Numbered from the stretch's first letter, positions 10,854 through 19,938 are shown. The stretch: DNA of 64,000 bases from Bradyrhizobium sp. ORS 285 (GCF_900176205.1 NZ_LT859959.1:620001-684000), one strand, 5' to 3'. Notes: generated from the sequence alone by a model not told the origin. Numbers and translations: made by a program.

Positions 10854-10931
10854 GTGGATGTGACCAATTGCGACGGCTTGTGCTCGCGATGACATCGGTC
10901 TAGGCAGAAGCGTCTCATCCAGCGAGCCAGC

Positions 10932-11405
10932 ATGTCCAAGAGCGCACGGGCGCAACCAGACGGAGCCGGGCAGGACGAGGGAATCCGCCTCGGCGAGCTC
11001 GAGAACCATCTCGGTTATTTCGTCCGTCGCCTGCAGCACTGGATCTTCCGCGACGCCAACGCGGCGCTCGCTTCTGTCGATCTCGACGTCATCCTCTATT
11101 CGATCCTGGAGACGATCGCGGCCAATCCGGGCGCGACGCAGATCGCCGTCGCCGGCGCGCTCGGCATCGAGCGCGCGCGCATGGTCGCGCTGCTCGACGA
11201 TCTGCAGCAGGCCGGGCTGATCGTCCGCGCGCGGTCCGAGCAGGACCGCCGGGCGCATGCGCTCGGGCTGACGCCACGCGGACGAATGATCCTGAAGAAG
11301 GCCAATGCGCTGGTGGCCGCCCATGAGAAGCGCGTGGCGCGCCGGCTCGGCGCCGACAATTATCGCCGCGCGCTGGCGGCGTTGGCGCAGTTCGAGAGCG
11401 ATTAG
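10932..11405 (+). CDS. MarR-family transcriptional regulator
   Basis: This 157-residue winged-helix regulator has the MarR pattern: an N-terminal dimerisation helix (LENHLGYFVRRLQHWIF), a recognition-helix region (TQIAVAGALGIERARMVALLDDLQQAGLI) and a wing with R...DRRAHALGLTPRG. MarR proteins usually repress an adjacent divergent operon and release DNA on binding an aromatic acid or its CoA ester; CouR/FerR-type regulators of hydroxycinnamate catabolism respond to the CoA thioester. The divergent fcs gene makes that role the best guess. The ATG at 10932 is used. Confidence 0.9.
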   Translation: MSKSARAQPDGAGQDEGIRLGELENHLGYFVRRLQHWIFRDANAALASVDLDVILYSILETIAANPGATQIAVAGALGIERARMVALLDDLQQAGLIVRARSEQDRRAHALGLTPRGRMILKKANALVAAHEKRVARRLGADNYRRALAALAQFESD

Positions 11406-11616
11406 ACGCAGACCGATTGGACTCTTCGCTGACGGCATTGTCGCGAGCCTCCTGCCGCACCAATGCGCATCGGCAACACGCAGCCAGCACGCGAACGCGG
11501 TACTGCGGTAAGTCTACCTCAAGGCAGGAAAAAGAAAAGATACATCCTTGGGGTGTTGCCCCGTAGGCGACGCCGCGCCCACGTCGGAATGGGATGCGAG
11601 ATGCGCGGAGGAGGTC

Positions 11617-14502
11617 TCAGCTCGCCGCTTCCAGCCGCTCTTCCGTCAGCAGCCGCATTGCGGCGTCAGCGTCCATCGGCTCGCCGAAGGCGTAGCCCTG
11701 GGCGTATTCGCAGCCGAGCTGATAGAGCTCGACCGCATCGGAATCCGTCTCCGCGCCTTCCGCCACCACGTCCATGCCGAGGTCGTGGGCGAGTGCGATG
11801 ATCGATTTGAGGATCACCGGCCGGGTGCCGCGCGCGGTGGTGCGGACGAAGGACTGGTCGATCTTCAAGGTGTCGAACGGGAAGCGCTGCAGATAGGCAA
11901 GCGACGAATGGCCGGTGCCGAAATCGTCGATCGAAAGCCCCACGCCGAGCTCGCGAATGCGGGCCAGCATCTGCGCGGCGTGCTCCGGGTTCTCCATGAC
12001 CAGCGATTCCGTCAGCTCGATCTTGAGCGAGCCGCGCGCCACCGAGGAGCGCGCCAGCACCGAGCGGATGTCGTGGATCAGATCGTGGCGCAGCAGCTGG
12101 CGGGAGGAGACGTTGACGCTGGCAAAGATCGGTTCGCGCAGCCGCGTCGCGCGCTGCCATACCGAGAGTTGGCGTGCGGTCTGGTCGAGCACGAAGGTGC
12201 CGAGATCGACGATAAGGCCGATCTCTTCGGCAATGGTGATGAACTCGTTCGGCGACATCCGGCCGAGCTTCGGGTGATCCCAGCGCGCCAGGGCCTCGAA
12301 GCCGGCGATCGAGCGATCCTCCAGCCGCACGATCGGCTGGTACAGGATGGTGATCTCCTGGCGCTCGATCGAGCGGCGCAGCTCGCTCTCCAAGGTCAGC
12401 CGGTCGTTCTTGCGCGCGCGCATCGCCGGCTTGTAGACGTCGATGCGGTCGCCGCCGATGCGCTTGGAGTGATACATCGCAAGCTCGGCATCCTTGATGA
12501 TGTCCTCCGACAGCTGCGTCTGCGGATCGGACAGCGCCAGCCCGATCGAGGCGGTCAGGAAGATCTCGCGCTCGTTGAAGGCGATCGGCGCGCGGATGGT
12601 CTTGCGGATCGTCTCGGCGAAGGCGGTGATGCGGGCGGGGTCCTGCTCGGACAACAGGATCAGGCCGAACTGGTCGCCGGCCAGCCGCGCCAGCGTGTCC
12701 TGGGGCTTCAGGATGCGCGACAGCCGCCGCGCCAGGGTCAGCAGGATGGAATCGCCGACCGCGATGCCGACGGAATCGTTGACCTGCTTGAAGCGATCGA
12801 GATCGATCACCATCAGGGTCGGCCGCAGGGTCGGCATCGTCTTGGCGAAATTGGCGACGGCGGCGAGACGGTCGATGAACAGCTTGCGGTTGGGCAGGCC
12901 GGTCAGGTTGTCGTGCACGCTGTCATGGAGCAGGCGCTCCTCGGCATTCTTGAACTCGGTGACGTCAGTCAGCGTGCCGACGACGCGCGAGACCTCGCCG
13001 TCAGAGCCGACCACCGGCCGTGCCTTCAGCGCGAACCACATGAAGTGGCCGTCGGGCGTGCGCAGCCGGAAATCCTGCACCAGGCGGCCGCGGCGCTGGT
13101 CGAGCACGCTGTCGAGCGCGGCGCGGAAGCGATCCTGATCGAGCGGATGCAGCACCTCGAGCCATTTCGCGGCCGGGCCTTCCAGCGTGCCGCGCTTGAG
13201 CCCGAGCAGGCTCTCGGTCTCCGGGCTGGTGAACACCTTGTCGGCGGAGACGTCCCAGTCCCAGATCAAATCGCCGGAGCCGGCCAGCGCCAGGGCGCGG
13301 CGCTCGACGTCGGAGACGATGCCGGTGGTGGCGCCGCCGCCGGCGAAGGCGTGCTGCATCACCGTGAAGCCGATCAGCATCACGATCAGCACGAGGCCGC
13401 CGAGCAAAGCCGGGCCGACGATGTCGTTGGTGACCTGGCCCGCGACCGTCATGCTGGCGGCGCCGACCCACACGGTCAGCAGGAACCAGGTCGGGATCAG
13501 CAGCACCGCGCGGTCGAAGCCGTGGCTGGAGAGATAGACGATCAGCGCGAAGCCGAGCACCGCGATCAAGAGCAGCGAGATGCGCGCGATGCCCGAGGCG
13601 ACGGCCGGATCGAACAGCGCCACCGCGACCAGGGAGCCCAGGAAGAACAGCCAGCCCAGCGTGATGTGCGAGTAGCGCACGTGCCAGCGCGACAGATTGA
13701 GATAGGCGAACAGGAACACCAATAGCGTCGCCGCCAGGATCGCCTCGCCGGAGGCGCGCCAGACGCGCTCGGCATTGTTCGACATGTCCAGGACCTTGCC
13801 CCAGAAGCCGAAATCGACGCCGATATAGACCAGCACTGCCCAGGCCAGCGCCGCGGCGGCCGGAAACATGATGCTGCCCTTGACCACGAACAGGATCGTC
13901 AGCACTAGCGCAAGAAGTCCGGAGATGCCGATCACGATGCCCTGGTACAAGGTGAACGAGTTGACCTTGTCCTTGTAGGCCTCGGGCTCCCACAGATAGA
14001 GCTGCGGCAGCTTGTCGGTGCGCAGTTCGGCGACGAAGGTGACGACCGATCCGGGATCGAGGGTGACGCGGAAGACGTCGGCGGTCGGGCTCTCCTGCCG
14101 CTCTGGCAAATCGCCGATCGAGGGGGTGATGGTGGCGATGCGCGACAGGCCGAGATCAGGCCACAGCACGCCGGAGCCGACCACGCGGTAATGCGGCGCC
14201 ACGATCAGACGGTCGAGCTGGTCGTCGGTATTGTTGGCCAGCGCGAACACGATCCAGTGCTGGCCGCCCTCACGCGCGCGCACCTCGATGCGGCGGACGA
14301 TACCGTCGGTGCCGGGCGCGGTGGAGACCTGGATGCGGTCGTTCTCGCTGCGCTGGTGATCGAGGATGCCCGTCAGGTCAATGGCAGGCGCGTCGCTGCG
14401 AACGCTGACGGCGTCAACGGCCTGAGCGGGGGCAGCGGCACCACACATCACGAGGCCCAGCGCCACCATGGACGCCAGGCACCTGATCAGACGCAATGTC
14501 AA
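11617..14502 (-). CDS. Membrane sensor with PAS, degenerate GGDEF and EAL domains (c-di-GMP phosphodiesterase candidate)
   Basis: This 961-residue protein begins with a signal peptide (cleavage near AQA, residue 28), then an extracytoplasmic domain, a cluster of about seven hydrophobic segments (roughly 165-370), a PAS domain (about 385-510), GGDEF (about 530-690) and EAL (about 705-950). The GGDEF motif reads AGDQF near residue 608, so cyclase activity is doubtful. EAL is intact: EAL at about 736-738, NVSSRQ, ELTES, DDFGTG, LKIDQSF and AEGAET are all present. The most likely activity is hydrolysis of cyclic di-GMP, possibly with the GGDEF part as a GTP sensor. It is an isolated gene whose input signal is unknown. 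Confidence 0.92.
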   Translation of the reverse strand: MTLRLIRCLASMVALGLVMCGAAAPAQAVDAVSVRSDAPAIDLTGILDHQRSENDRIQVSTAPGTDGIVRRIEVRAREGGQHWIVFALANNTDDQLDRLIVAPHYRVVGSGVLWPDLGLSRIATITPSIGDLPERQESPTADVFRVTLDPGSVVTFVAELRTDKLPQLYLWEPEAYKDKVNSFTLYQGIVIGISGLLALVLTILFVVKGSIMFPAAAALAWAVLVYIGVDFGFWGKVLDMSNNAERVWRASGEAILAATLLVFLFAYLNLSRWHVRYSHITLGWLFFLGSLVAVALFDPAVASGIARISLLLIAVLGFALIVYLSSHGFDRAVLLIPTWFLLTVWVGAASMTVAGQVTNDIVGPALLGGLVLIVMLIGFTVMQHAFAGGGATTGIVSDVERRALALAGSGDLIWDWDVSADKVFTSPETESLLGLKRGTLEGPAAKWLEVLHPLDQDRFRAALDSVLDQRRGRLVQDFRLRTPDGHFMWFALKARPVVGSDGEVSRVVGTLTDVTEFKNAEERLLHDSVHDNLTGLPNRKLFIDRLAAVANFAKTMPTLRPTLMVIDLDRFKQVNDSVGIAVGDSILLTLARRLSRILKPQDTLARLAGDQFGLILLSEQDPARITAFAETIRKTIRAPIAFNEREIFLTASIGLALSDPQTQLSEDIIKDAELAMYHSKRIGGDRIDVYKPAMRARKNDRLTLESELRRSIERQEITILYQPIVRLEDRSIAGFEALARWDHPKLGRMSPNEFITIAEEIGLIVDLGTFVLDQTARQLSVWQRATRLREPIFASVNVSSRQLLRHDLIHDIRSVLARSSVARGSLKIELTESLVMENPEHAAQMLARIRELGVGLSIDDFGTGHSSLAYLQRFPFDTLKIDQSFVRTTARGTRPVILKSIIALAHDLGMDVVAEGAETDSDAVELYQLGCEYAQGYAFGEPMDADAAMRLLTEERLEAAS

Positions 14503-14664
14503 ATCTCCGCGTTCGACACCAAACCACAGCGAAACAGTTCAAACTTAAAGCGACGTTCGCAAAGGATTTGGAGCCGTTCCAGGCACGGTTCAGATGTGCG
14601 CGATCATTGGCACGAAAGCGAGGAAAATCAAAGAGTTTCCAAACACGCTCTGTTTAGAGAGCGA

Positions 14665-15663
14665 CTAGATTTCCAACACAATTTTGCCAATATGTTGGCT
14701 CGTCTCCATGCGTGCATGGGCTTTTGCTGCATCCACCAGTGGAAAGCTCGAGTCCATCAGGGGCTTGATGCGGCCCTCGCGCAGGAACGGCATCACCTTG
14801 GCCTCGATCGCCGCCACCATCGCCGCCTTGTCGGCATTGCTGCGGGGACGCAGGGTCGAGCCGGTGTGGGTGAGGCGCTTCACCATCAGCTTGACGAAGT
14901 TGACGGTGGCCTTGGGGCTGCCGAGGAAGGCGATCTGCACGATGCGTCCGTCTGTCGCCGCCGCGTCGTAATTGCGCTCGATGTAGTCGCCGCCGACCAT
15001 GTCGAGGATGACATTGGCGCCCTTGCCGCCGGTCGCTTCCTTCACGACGGCGACGAAGTCCTCGGTCCTGTAGTTGATGGCGCGGTCAGCACCCAGCTTG
15101 ACGCAGGCGTCCGCCTTGTCCTGCGAGCCAACCGTGACCAGCACCTTGGCGCCGAACGCCTTGGCGAGCTGGATCGCCATGGTGCCGATGCCGGAGGAGC
15201 CGCCATGCACCAGCAGGGTCTCGCCGTCCTTGAGGCCGCCGCGCTCGAATACGTTGTGCCAGACCGTCATCAGGGTCTCGGGCAGGGCGCCTGCCTCTTT
15301 GATGGACAGCGCCGCTGGCACCGCCATCGCCTGGGCGTCCTGTGCGATGCAATATTCGGCGTAGCCGCCACCGGCGACCAGCGACATCACGGCGTCGCCG
15401 AGCTTGTGCCGGACAGCACCTTCGCCGAGCGCCACCACTTCGCCGGCGACTTCCAGCCCCGGCAGGTCGCTGGCGCCGGGCGGCGGCGGATAGCTGCCGG
15501 AGCGCTGCGCGACATCGGGACGGTTCACGCCGGCGGCCTTCACCTTGATCAGGATCTCGCCCGGACCGGGCTTCGGCACGGGCCGGGTCTCCGGCTTGAG
15601 CACCTCGGGTCCGCCCGGCTGGCTGATGGCGACCACGGTCATTTGCGCGGGCAGCTGTTCCAT
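14665..15663 (-). CDS. NAD(P)H:quinone oxidoreductase, zeta-crystallin/PIG3-like
   Basis: This 332-residue medium-chain dehydrogenase/reductase has a GroES-like N-terminal domain (KPGPGEILIKVKAAGVNRPDVAQR) and a Rossmann cofactor domain with HGGSSGIG near residue 150. Zinc-ligand residues of alcohol dehydrogenases are absent, as expected for quinone oxidoreductases. The protein most resembles the PIG3/zeta-crystallin subgroup that reduces quinones with NADPH. It is divergent from the DUF1192 gene with an 86-bp spacer, an arrangement seen in other alphaproteobacteria. Confidence 0.92.
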   Translation of the reverse strand: MEQLPAQMTVVAISQPGGPEVLKPETRPVPKPGPGEILIKVKAAGVNRPDVAQRSGSYPPPPGASDLPGLEVAGEVVALGEGAVRHKLGDAVMSLVAGGGYAEYCIAQDAQAMAVPAALSIKEAGALPETLMTVWHNVFERGGLKDGETLLVHGGSSGIGTMAIQLAKAFGAKVLVTVGSQDKADACVKLGADRAINYRTEDFVAVVKEATGGKGANVILDMVGGDYIERNYDAAATDGRIVQIAFLGSPKATVNFVKLMVKRLTHTGSTLRPRSNADKAAMVAAIEAKVMPFLREGRIKPLMDSSFPLVDAAKAHARMETSQHIGKIVLEI

Positions 15664-15749
15664 GAGAAATCCTTAACGGAGTGATCAAGCGGGTGCTGCG
15701 GCGTGCTTAAGCCAGCCCGGGCCCCGCTGGCAACCGGGAGAGGGTGAAG

Positions 15750-15941
15750 ATGGCAAACGAGGATGACGACCGGCCGCGCAAGGCCGTCTCGCACGAGATC
15801 GGCCAGGACCTGTCGATGCTCTCGGTCGAGGAGCTGACCGGCCGCATCGCGCTGCTGCGCGGCGAGATCGAGCGGATCGAGCAGGCCGTGGCCAAGAAGC
15901 GTGCTTCGCGCGACGCCGCCGCCAGCATCTTCAAGTCCTGA
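15750..15941 (+). CDS. DUF1192 family small protein
   Basis: This 63-residue protein (MANEDDDRPRK...) has the DUF1192 hallmark LSVEELTGRIALLRGEIERIEQAVAKKRASRDAA-type helix, here split by its charged pattern into a predicted coiled coil. It is soluble and of unknown function. The ATG at 15750 has a purine-rich ribosome site (GGGAGAGGG) upstream; a GTG six bases earlier is less well placed. It probably shares the promoter region with the divergent quinone oxidoreductase. Confidence 0.85.
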   Translation: MANEDDDRPRKAVSHEIGQDLSMLSVEELTGRIALLRGEIERIEQAVAKKRASRDAAASIFKS

Positions 15942-16019
15942 CTCGTTCCGCGGCACGTGGAAATACGGTCGGCCAGTGGCCGACATGGCTAACGAAGTTT
16001 GAAAAATTTCCGCCATTTA

Positions 16020-16150
16020 CGGTTGATTAAGCTTTCGCGTTTACAACCGGGACTGTCCTCGTTTGGACACCGAGTGGCTCCTGTCCACTCTGTTTGACGC
16101 CTCCCTGTTATCAACTTCAAAGCCGCCGGCAACGGCGGCTCTTTTTTTTG
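16020..16150 (+). ncRNA. Candidate structured small RNA with four hairpins and an intrinsic terminator
   Basis: Four consecutive perfect hairpins are visible: CGGTTG 16020-16025 with CAACCG 16044-16049; TGTCC 16054-16058 with GGACA 16065-16069; GAGTGG 16072-16077 with CCACTC 16085-16090, whose loop contains CTCCT; and AGCCGCCG 16121-16128 with CGGCGGCT 16133-16140, followed by eight T. A single-stranded GCCTCCCT segment lies near 16098-16105. Anti-Shine-Dalgarno CCUCC motifs in loops plus a terminal stem are typical of alphaproteobacterial trans-acting sRNAs. No coding frame fits. It might alternatively be the 3' UTR of the DUF1192 gene, 78 bp upstream. The 5' end is a guess. Confidence 0.45.
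16121..16149 (+). terminator. Rho-independent terminator
   Basis: An 8-bp perfect GC-rich stem (AGCCGCCG/CGGCGGCT) closes a GCAA tetraloop and is followed directly by C and eight T. This is the strongest intrinsic terminator in the window and acts on the plus strand. Confidence 0.9.
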
Positions 16151-16563
16151 GGGCCCGGTCAGCATCGCCGGCCGTGAGAGGTTGTTAACCCATCCAACGA
16201 CGATGAGGCGGCCGTCTGTCAGCGCGAGGAACGACGCGTGCCGGTCCGTCTTGAGAGACCGTCTCAGTCTTCCATCGGCCAATACCGGCACAAAGCTTGG
16301 GAGCGGCGGCTTGGGACAATGTCGTTCTCCGCCGACCGCACACTATTGCCGTGATTGTGTTTGCTAGTTGATCGCGTGTGGCGACTCAGCGCGATCAGCC
16401 GTGCTGCAGCCGCAAGTGGTACGAGGGCACGGTACGTCCCACGCCGTGGAAACCATAAAAGCCGTTGCTGCTGGACTCTCGAAACCGGCCGCGCAATGAT
16501 TTGTTCATCATACCGGCGCGGTTGCCGGATTGCGTAATCAGTCGCGTATAAGAGGCGTTAACC
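16151..16563. other. Intergenic region upstream of the RcdA-like gene
   Basis: No gene is recognised; short plus-strand frames near 16182-16537 show no conserved content. GTTAAC occurs near 16186, and TTAACCAT overlaps the rcdA start codon at 16558-16565. TTAACCAT resembles a CtrA half-site (full consensus TTAA-N7-TTAAC). No full site is present at the start codon. Confidence 0.35.
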
Positions 16564-17076
16564 ATGTCGGACCGTTTGCTGGGCGATGGCGCTCTTGTTC
16601 AGTTCAATGAGCGGCTCACCAACTCAGCTGCATTCGGCGCGCTGTTCCGGGAAGGCATGGATCTGGTCGAGGAGACCGCCGCCTATCTCGACGGTGAGGG
16701 CCGTAACGAAGCCAAGGCGCTGGACCGGGCCGTCAGCCTGACCTACGCGACCGAGAGCATGCGGCTCACCACACGGCTGATGCAGCTTGCCTCCTGGCTG
16801 CTGCTGCACCGCGCGGTGAAGGAGGGCGAGATGACCCTCGGCCAGGCCAACCGCGAGAAGACCAAGGTCAAGCTGACCGCCGCCGATCCCGGCCCGGCCG
16901 ATCTGCTCGAGAAGCTGCCGCAGCAGCTCCAGGACCTGATCGCCCGCTCGATGAGCCTGCAGGCCCGGGTGCGCCGCCTCGACGCCACCATCCATTCGCC
17001 GCCGCCGGACCAGAGCGCGATCGGCAATCCCCTGGTTCCGCATCTCAACCGGCTGAAGGCTGCGTTCGAACAATAA
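16564..17076 (+). CDS. rcdA: DUF1465 family protein, RcdA-like protease adaptor
   Basis: This 170-residue all-helical protein matches the DUF1465 family, whose characterised member is Caulobacter RcdA, an adaptor that helps deliver CtrA and other substrates to ClpXP during the cell cycle. Recognisable segments are FREGMDLVEETAAYLDG, RLTTRLMQLASWLLLHRAV and the C-terminal region ending in NPLVPHLNRLKAAFEQ. Length matches the family. The ATG at 16564 directly follows GCGTTAACC. Function in this organism is transferred from Caulobacter. Confidence 0.82.
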   Translation: MSDRLLGDGALVQFNERLTNSAAFGALFREGMDLVEETAAYLDGEGRNEAKALDRAVSLTYATESMRLTTRLMQLASWLLLHRAVKEGEMTLGQANREKTKVKLTAADPGPADLLEKLPQQLQDLIARSMSLQARVRRLDATIHSPPPDQSAIGNPLVPHLNRLKAAFEQ

Positions 17077-17154
17077 GCCGCAGACCCGCGGCTCGGCCTC
17101 GGCCGGGCCGACTGTTCACCGCAACACTCCGGTCCAAACAAAAAAGCCCAAACA

Positions 17155-17182
17155 AAAACGCCCCCGTTTCCGGGGGCGTTTT
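17155..17182. terminator. Bidirectional intrinsic terminator between rcdA and rpmE
   Basis: AAAACGCCCCCG (17155-17166) and CGGGGGCGTTTT (17171-17182) form a perfect 12-bp stem around a TTTC loop. A-rich sequence on the left and T-rich on the right let it work on both strands, which suits the convergent rcdA and rpmE genes. Confidence 0.88.
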
Positions 17183-17259
17183 GCTGTGAGGGTTTGTCGA
17201 AGGGCCTTGGGGAGGCGCCTTCGGGGAGCCTCGGGCCGCGCGAAGCGGCCCCGCAGGCA

Positions 17260-17487
17260 TCAATCCTTCTTGAGGAAGCCCTGGAACTTCTTCTGGAAGC
17301 GCGAGACGCGGCCGCCGCGATCCATGAGCTGCTGGGTGCCGCCGGTCCAGGCCGGGTGCGACTTGGGGTCGATGTCGAGGTTGAGCTTGTCGCCCTCTTT
17401 GCCCCAGGTCGAGCGGGTCTGGTACTCGGTGCCATCGGTCATTACGACCGTAATCGTATGATAATTCGGGTGAATGTCGGCTTTCAT
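17260..17487 (-). CDS. rpmE: 50S ribosomal protein L31
   Basis: This 75-residue ribosomal protein begins [10 protein letters not shown] and ends [13 protein letters not shown]. It is the cysteine-free (zinc-independent) L31 form usual in alphaproteobacteria: [11 protein letters not shown] and [11 protein letters not shown] occupy the place of the CxxC motif of zinc-binding L31. The ATG at 17487 is preceded by TAGGAT; an upstream in-frame start would add ten residues not found in the family. It terminates at the shared hairpin with rcdA. Confidence 0.97.
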   Translation of the reverse strand: MKADIHPNYHTITVVMTDGTEYQTRSTWGKEGDKLNLDIDPKSHPAWTGGTQQLMDRGGRVSRFQKKFQGFLKKD

Positions 17488-17734
17488 GGCAGATCCTAGC
17501 GAGTGATGCGAAGACATGACGCGGCGCAGCCGCGCCTGATCCTGTCGTCACTGAAGGGGGACAATTGGCGCGCTCTATAGCCCAAGGTCCCGCCCAAAAC
17601 AAGCCAAGGTCGCCAAACAAGCCAGGGTCTCAGGTCTCTTACCTTGGTATGTTTCCGGATTTGCCAAGGCCGGTCCGGCAGGCCTATCACGACGTCAGAT
17701 TGGATGAATTCTCAGGTGGCCCCAAGGTGATCGC

Positions 17735-19594
17735 ATGAGTGCAGTGGAACGGCTTGACGAGCGGCAGAACGCTGGCCCCTCGGCGCAGGACGTGGTCGAG
17801 GATGCCGTCGCCGCCGTCGAGGCGCTGACCGAGCCGGATGCCCCGGCCCGCCGCTCCAAGCTGCGCCCGCTGCTCGCACTGGCTCCCTACATTGCCCGCT
17901 ACCGTGTCCGCGCCTTCCTCGCTTTGATCGCGCTGACGGTCGCCGCGCTCACGACGCTGCTGGTGCCGGTCGCGGTCCGCCGCATGATCGATTTTGGCTT
18001 CACCCCGAAGGGCATCGAGCTGATCAACAGCTATTTCAGCGTCATGATCGCGGTCGTGGCCGTGCTCGCGCTGGCCAGCGCCGCCCGCTACTACCTGGTG
18101 ATGACGATCGGCGAGCGCATCGTCGCCGACATCCGCCGCGACGTGTTCGCGCATCTGATGTCGCTGTCGCCATCCTTCTTCGATTCCGCGCGCTCCGGCG
18201 AGCTGGTGTCGCGGCTCACTGCCGACACCACCCAGATCAAGGCTGCCGCGGGCGCCTCGGTCTCGATCGCGCTGCGCAATCTGCTGCTGTTTGTCGGCGC
18301 AACGGCGATGATGGTGTTCACCAGCCCGAAGCTGTCGCTGTTCGTGCTGCTGGCGATTCCGCTGATCGTGCTGCCGCTGGTGGCGTTCGGCCGCTGGGTC
18401 CGCCGTCTGTCGCGCAATGCCCAGGACACGCTGGCCGATGCGTCGGCTTACGCGTCCGAGCTGGTCGGCGCGATCAGGACGGTGCAGGCCTATACCAGCG
18501 AGAAGCTCGCGGCGGGGCGCTTCGGCGGCGAGGTCGAGCAGGCCTATGAGGCCGCGCGCGTCTCGACCCAGGCGCGCGGCGTGCTCACCGCGATCATCAT
18601 TTTCATCGTGTTCTCCAGCGTGGTCGCCATCCTCTGGGTCGGCTCGCACGATGTGCTGACCGGCAACATCAGCGCCGGCCGGCTTGGCCAGTTCGTGCTG
18701 TACGCGGCCTTCGCCGCGGCGGGCCTCGGCCAGCTCTCCGAAGTCTGGGGCGAAGTCTCGGCCGCCTCCGGCGCCGCCGAGCGGCTGTTCGAGCTGCTGC
18801 ACGTGCGGCCGCAGATCACCGCGCCGGCGCATCCGACGGCGCTGCCGGAGCCGGCGCGCGGCGACATCGGCTTCGACCGCGTCAGCTTCGCCTATCCGAG
18901 CCGGCCCGATGTGCGTGTGCTCGAGGATGTGTCGTTCGCGATCCGCGCCGGCGAGAAGGTCGCAATTGTCGGTCCCTCCGGTGCCGGCAAGAGCACTCTG
19001 TTTCATCTCTTGCTGCGCTTCTACGATCCGGCCTCCGGCTCGATCGCGGTCGATGGCGTGCCGGTGCGCGCCGCCGACCCGCGCAAGGTGCGCGAGCGGA
19101 TGGCGCTGGTGCCGCAGGAATCCGTGGTGTTCGCCGCAAGCGCGCGCGAGAACATCCGCTTCGGCCGTCCCGAGGCGACCGATGCCGAGGTCGAGCGCGC
19201 CGCCGATCTCGCCCATGCCAGCGAGTTCATCCGTCGGCTGCCGGAGGGATTCGAGACCCAGCTCGGCGAGCGTGGCGTGACCTTGTCCGGCGGCCAGCGC
19301 CAGCGCATTGCGATCGCCCGCGCCATCCTGCGTGACGCGCCGCTGCTCTTGCTCGACGAGGCGACCTCGGCGCTCGACGCCGAAAGCGAGACCCTGGTGC
19401 AGACAGCGCTCGAAGGGCTGATGAAGGACCGCACCACCCTGGTGATCGCCCATCGGCTCGCGACCGTGCTGTCCTGCGACCGAATCCTGGTCATGGACCG
19501 CGGCCGCATCGTCGAGCAGGGCACGCATTCGTCGCTGGTTGCGGCCAACGGTCTCTACGCGCGGCTGGCGCGGCTGCAGTTCGAGACCGTGTAG
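17735..19594 (+). CDS. ABC exporter, fused permease and ATPase (MsbA/MDR type)
   Basis: This 619-residue half-transporter has six predicted membrane helices in the first 340 residues and a nucleotide-binding domain after them. Walker A GPSGAGKS is at about 413-420, [16 protein letters not shown] near 517 and LLLLDEATSALDAES near 537-551. The N-terminal 60 residues are a soluble lead rich in acidic and alanine residues. It should act as a homodimer exporting lipids or hydrophobic drugs; the substrate is unknown. The gene is monocistronic as far as can be seen. Confidence 0.93.
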   Translation: MSAVERLDERQNAGPSAQDVVEDAVAAVEALTEPDAPARRSKLRPLLALAPYIARYRVRAFLALIALTVAALTTLLVPVAVRRMIDFGFTPKGIELINSYFSVMIAVVAVLALASAARYYLVMTIGERIVADIRRDVFAHLMSLSPSFFDSARSGELVSRLTADTTQIKAAAGASVSIALRNLLLFVGATAMMVFTSPKLSLFVLLAIPLIVLPLVAFGRWVRRLSRNAQDTLADASAYASELVGAIRTVQAYTSEKLAAGRFGGEVEQAYEAARVSTQARGVLTAIIIFIVFSSVVAILWVGSHDVLTGNISAGRLGQFVLYAAFAAAGLGQLSEVWGEVSAASGAAERLFELLHVRPQITAPAHPTALPEPARGDIGFDRVSFAYPSRPDVRVLEDVSFAIRAGEKVAIVGPSGAGKSTLFHLLLRFYDPASGSIAVDGVPVRAADPRKVRERMALVPQESVVFAASARENIRFGRPEATDAEVERAADLAHASEFIRRLPEGFETQLGERGVTLSGGQRQRIAIARAILRDAPLLLLDEATSALDAESETLVQTALEGLMKDRTTLVIAHRLATVLSCDRILVMDRGRIVEQGTHSSLVAANGLYARLARLQFETV

Positions 19595-19737
19595 TTTCAG
19601 CAACACACGTGGGCTGCAGGCAACACCGCGAATTCTCGTCGCAGGGCCTGCAACCTTTCTCCAGCTTTGTACGTTCCCTGCGCGAAACTTCACGGCGCCA
19701 TTCATGCTGTGGCGCCTATCGCACAGGATGAATCACC

Positions 19738-19938
19738 ATGCCCTATCGCCGCGGCAGCTTTGCCCTCACGCCCCCGTCCTTCGTGATCTTCGCCATCGCA
19801 CTCGTGCTCGCGCTCGTCGCAATGCTCGCCCACTACATGCACGCTTCGGTGCCGCTGCTGTCGGCCGCCCACGCCTTCGACGCGCTGGCGATCGCCTTCG
19901 TGGTGCTGACCATCGGCGTACTGTTTCGCGGCGTGTAG
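19738..19938 (+). CDS. Small two-helix membrane protein, unknown function
   Basis: This 66-residue predicted inner-membrane protein (MPYRRGSFAL...) has two hydrophobic segments, about residues 13-36 and 45-65, separated by a short HASVPLLSAAHAF stretch. There is no known domain. It has a plausible ATG but only a weak ribosome site. The frame keeps normal hydrophobic alternation and has no better competitor on either strand, which supports it as a real small gene. Confidence 0.6.
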   Translation: MPYRRGSFALTPPSFVIFAIALVLALVAMLAHYMHASVPLLSAAHAFDALAIAFVVLTIGVLFRGV

